In this document: positions 61,033 through 64,000 of the stretch, one piece after another
Numbering within the stretch: position 1 is the first letter of the stretch
Layout: the number at the start of each line of letters is the position of its first letter
Assembly: GCA_963811265.1 (NCBI GenBank)
Contig: CAWEQS010000020.1
Location: forward strand, 116,063-180,062
DNA from: JAOUJD01 sp963811265
GTDB taxonomy: Bacteria; Pseudomonadota; Gammaproteobacteria; Burkholderiales; Burkholderiaceae_F
Direction of reading: 5' to 3'
Length of the DNA: 64,000 bases
The notes under the pieces: generated by a model
The model's database searches: none
The model's input: only the letters and a program-made list of their open reading frames with translations
What the model was told of the DNA's origin: nothing
Position numbers and translations under genes: made by a program

Positions 61033-62214
61033 TCACAGGATCTCCACGGCCAGCGCGGTCGCCTCGCCGCCGCCGATGCACAGGGCCGCCACGCCGCGCT
61101 TGCCGCCGGTCTTGCGCAGCGCGCCGAGCAGCGTGACGACGATGCGCGCGCCGGAGGCGCCGATCGGGTGGCCGAGCGCGCAGGCGCCGCCGTGGATGTT
61201 GACCTTGTCGTGCGGCAGGCTGAACTCGCGCATGGCAGCCATCGTCACCGCAGCGAAGGCCTCGTTGACCTCCCACATGTCGACGTCGCCGGGCTTCCAT
61301 CCCGCCTTCTTCAGCACCTTGTCGATGGCGCCGACCGGGGCCGTCGTGAACCACTCCGGCGCATGCGCGTGCACCGAGTGCGCGACGATGCGCGCGATCG
61401 GCTTGCTGCCGATCTTCTGCGCGGTCGAGGCGCGCATCAGCACCAGCGCGGCGGCGCCGTCGGAGATCGACGACGCGTTGGCGGCCGTGATCGTGCCGTC
61501 CTTCTTGAACGCCGGCTTCAGCCCCGGGATCTTGTCGAGCTTGGCCTTGAACGGCTGCTCGTCCTTCCCGATCTCGACTTCGCCGCCCTTGCCCGGCACC
61601 TTCACCGGCGCGATTTCCCAGCCGAAGCTGCCGTCGGTGTTGGCCTTGAGCGCGCGCTCGGTGGAGGCGATCGCGAACTTGTCCTGCTCTTCGCGCGTGA
61701 AGCCGTACTTGGCGACGCAGTCCTCGGCGAACACGCCCATCGCCTTGCCGCGCTGGTAGGCGTCCTCGAGGCCGTCGAGCGCCATGTGGTCGAAGGTCGT
61801 GAAAGCGCCGTAGCGATAGCCCTTGCGCGAGTTGACGAGCAGGTGCGGCGCGTTGGTCATGCTCTCCATGCCGCCCGCGACCAGGATGCTGGCGCTGCCG
61901 GCGACCAGCATGTCGTGCGCGAACATCATCGTGCGCATGCCGGAGCCGCACATCTTCGACAGCGTCACGGCGCCGGCCGACTGCGGCAGGCCGGCGGCGA
62001 GCACGGCCTGGCGCGCCGGCGCCTGGCCCTGGCCCGCCATCAGGCAGCAGCCCATCAGCACCTCCTCGACGTCCTCGCCCTTGACGCCCGCGCGCTGGAC
62101 GGCGGCGCGGATGGCGACGGCTCCCAGCTGCCACGCCTGCAGCCCGGCGAAGTCGCCGAGCAGGCCCCCGATCGGTGTGCGGGCGGCGGATGCGATGACG
62201 ATCGGATCGTTCAT
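61033..62214 (-). CDS. Acetyl-CoA C-acyltransferase (thiolase)
   Basis: Condenses or cleaves acyl-CoA; 393 aa, the size of biosynthetic thiolases such as PhaA/BktB. The nucleophile Cys is in LSKMCGSGMRTMMFA near residue 88, the catalytic His in WEVNEAFAAVTM and GGACALGHPIGASGARI, and the second Cys in AALCIGGGEATALAVE. Its ATG overlaps the aceK stop (ATGA). Either beta-oxidation or polyhydroxybutyrate synthesis would fit. Confidence 0.95.
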   Translation of the reverse strand: MNDPIVIASAARTPIGGLLGDFAGLQAWQLGAVAIRAAVQRAGVKGEDVEEVLMGCCLMAGQGQAPARQAVLAAGLPQSAGAVTLSKMCGSGMRTMMFAHDMLVAGSASILVAGGMESMTNAPHLLVNSRKGYRYGAFTTFDHMALDGLEDAYQRGKAMGVFAEDCVAKYGFTREEQDKFAIASTERALKANTDGSFGWEIAPVKVPGKGGEVEIGKDEQPFKAKLDKIPGLKPAFKKDGTITAANASSISDGAAALVLMRASTAQKIGSKPIARIVAHSVHAHAPEWFTTAPVGAIDKVLKKAGWKPGDVDMWEVNEAFAAVTMAAMREFSLPHDKVNIHGGACALGHPIGASGARIVVTLLGALRKTGGKRGVAALCIGGGEATALAVEIL

Positions 62215-64000
62215 GATGTTCTCCCCTTCTCCGTGGTGGATTGTGGCCCATAGCGCCGACGGAAACGGCGCTCGGTCGGATACGGAAAGACGTCCTCGAG
62301 GTGGCCGGCCTGGATGCGCGCCTTGCGCGCGTTCCAGAACTCCGGCGTCGAGCAGGTCGGCGTGGTACTTCATGAAGGCGGCGCGGATGCGGTCGTCGCC
62401 GAGCAGGAACGGGCCCCACTGCTCGGGGAACATGTCGCGCTTGTCGACCAGGTAGTGCACCTCGTCGTCCATGTCGTCGTCATCGTGCAGCGCCTTCGGC
62501 ACCGGGCGGAAGGTGCAGTCGGTCATGTACTCGATCTCGTCGTAGTCGTAGAACACGACGCGGTCCAGGCGGGTGACGCCGAAGTTCTTGTACAGCAGGT
62601 CCCCCGCGAAGATGTTCGCCGCGGCCAGCTCCTTCATCCCGTTGCCGAAGTCGTGCATCACCTGGTCCGGTTCCTCGTCGCTCGCCTCCATCAGGTAGAG
62701 GTCCAGCGGCCGCAGCCGGCGCTCGATGTACAGGTGCTTCACGAACACCGTGTCCTCGGTGAGGTCCACGAGGCAGTGCGGCACCGTGCGCTGCAGCTCG
62801 TCGAGCAGCTCGGGCGCGAACCGCGCGCGCGGGAGCACGACCTGCGAATACTCCCAGCGTGTCCGCCATGCGGCCCGCGCGGTCGCTGCAGCTTCACGAA
62901 GCTGGTACTTGTCCACACCATCTGCTGGCGGTCCACGTCCTTCGGAGGCGGGACGCCCGGTCGCGGATGACCTTGAAGACGTACGGGAACTGCGGCAGCG
63001 TGAAGACGCCCATCACCAGGCCCTTGATGCCCGGCGCGAGGAAGAACGGGTCGGTGGAGTGTCGCAGGTGATGCAGGAAGTCCCGGTAGAAGAGGGCCTT
63101 CGACGTCTTCGCCAGGCCCAGCATCGCGTACAGCTCCACGTCGGCTTGGTGGGCAGGATCCTCTGCAGGAAACCCACGTAGGTGGCCGGCACGTCCGCGT
63201 CGACCAGGAAGTACGCGCGCGTCGACGAGAAGGATCGACAGCTGCTCCGGGTCGAGGATGACGGCGTCCAGCACCAGCCGCCCGTACGCGCCATCGTGCA
63301 GAATCGGCACCACGAAGGGCGTGACCGCTCGATGCCGTTGATCGCCCGGCCCACGATGTACGCGACCTTGTCGCGGAAGAACAGGCTCGACAGCACCTGG
63401 AGTTGGCAGTCGGGCTCGGCGTGGCACGGGGCCGGAAGGCCGCGCCGCTTCGATGGCTGTCGGCGAGCGCCCGGATCACGAAGCCCAGGTCGCGCTCGAC
63501 GTTCTCCCAGCGGAAGGCCAGCCGGAAGTCGATGACGATCTTCTGCAGGGTCGGGCGCAGGCCGTGCGTCGCCGGGTAGTAGCTGCGGTACGACGGCGGG
63601 TCCGAGTCCAGGTAGTCGGTCGCCACGCAGGGCCGCACGAAGATGAACTCGTTGCGGAAATAGTCCCGGTGCAGGAGCTTGGCACAGACCGAGTTGAAGA
63701 ACGTCTCGGCCACTCGGGCTGCCGGAGCTCGGCGAGCAGCGCGATGAAGTTCTGCTTCACCGCTTGCCCCAGCGCGTCGGGCTCGACGTCGCGGAGCGAC
63801 GCGAGGTGGAAGTCGCGGTCGAGGCGCTGCACGGCCTCGGGGACCCGCACGTCGTAGAAGTCGATGCGCTCGCGCGCGCCCGCCGCATCGCCCGCCAGTC
63901 GCCGTGCTCGTACATCCGCCTCGCCGACTGGGCGACGTAGCGGAAGCGCCGGTAGTGCCTCTCGAAGCCCTCGAGGATCGCGCGCGCGATGCGGACGGGC
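62211..64000 (-). pseudogene. aceK: Isocitrate dehydrogenase kinase/phosphatase, 5' end outside window, many frame changes
   Basis: Bifunctional enzyme that inactivates isocitrate dehydrogenase and so opens the glyoxylate bypass. Recognisable AceK segments appear in order on the minus strand: RIARAILEGFERHYRRFRYV, FNSVCAKLLHRDYFRNEFIF, SLFFRDKVAYIVGRAINGIE, FLVDADVPATYVGFLQRILP, LGLAKTSKALFYRDFLHHLR, GVFTLPQFPYVFKVIRDR, YKNFGVTRLDRVVFYDYDEI, MFPEQWGPFLLGDDRIRAAF and the C-terminus YPTERRFRRRYGPQSTTEKG. They lie in three changing frames with breaks near 62345, 62905, 62960, 63145, 63225, 63330, 63425, 63715 and 63870. Family order is intact, so poor local sequence quality is likelier than decay. 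Confidence 0.9.

Overview
The window is a stretch of high-GC chromosome from a betaproteobacterium, probably Burkholderiales or a close relative. The evidence is a set of gene orders known from that class: lysM<>def with fmt-rsmB-DUF4390-ntrY-ntrX-trkA; porin-glnK-amtB; gshA-gshB-EIIA-HPr-EI. DUF3567, DUF1840 and UbiK-type small proteins point the same way. Coding density is very high, many neighbours overlap by the ATGA type, and I found no tRNA, rRNA, CRISPR array, prophage or insertion sequence.

Layout. 0-7 kb: partial LysM protein, peptide deformylase, a hydrolase plus WS/DGAT acyltransferase pair, then fmt-rsmB and a DUF4390 exported protein. 7-18 kb: the NtrY kinase with a short NtrX-like regulator that lacks the AAA+ domain; the potassium system TrkA/TrkH, with a complete TRAP transporter (substrate-binding protein, small and large permease) lying between the two trk genes; a mini CobW-like protein and a hydrolase. 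19-28.5 kb: DUF3567 protein, GMC oxidoreductase, full-length cobalamin methionine synthase, a lipoprotein and pyruvate phosphate dikinase. 28.5-35 kb, minus strand: a CreB-like regulator, a CreC-like kinase, a small exported protein, a VIT/VWA surface protein ending in a PEP-CTERM-like sorting tail, and an exosortase. A perfect CreB-type direct repeat lies just upstream of the last three genes. 35-41 kb: DUF1840 protein, lipoprotein, beta-alanine type aminotransferase, methylmalonate-semialdehyde dehydrogenase and a patatin/POTRA/barrel protein. 41-47.4 kb: a winged-helix regulator, comM, a membrane-anchored protein of uncertain class, the AmmeMemoRadiSam genes (amrS and an amrB-amrA fusion) and ubiK. 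47.4-50.5 kb: a sigma-54/NtrC promoter followed by porin-glnK-amtB. 50.5-51.1 kb: a non-coding, repeat-rich island. 51-56 kb: glutathione synthesis and the incomplete PTS. 56-64 kb, minus strand: an isomerase, a methyltransferase, a DapB paralogue, acyl-CoA dehydrogenase, a membrane protein, RidA, an SDR, a thiolase and aceK.

How the genes work together. Nitrogen control recurs: NtrY/NtrX, then PII-AmtB behind a textbook sigma-54 promoter, plus the PTS-Ntr-like phosphorelay. The right end looks like acyl-CoA metabolism feeding the glyoxylate switch (thiolase next to aceK). The most novel unit is the 28.5-34.9 kb operon. It pairs an exosortase with one adjacent VIT/VWA substrate and a CreBC-like two-component system, and so parallels the dedicated class C sortase systems of marine proteobacteria with the sortase replaced by an exosortase.

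Caveat. At least ten genes (ntrY, ntrX, trkA, the TRAP binding protein and large permease, exosortase, patatin protein, porin, amtB leader, aceK) carry one or more single-base frame changes although the protein sequence continues cleanly in the next frame. Most involve an extra base. I treat these mainly as sequence or assembly errors and give the coordinates of the reconstructed genes.
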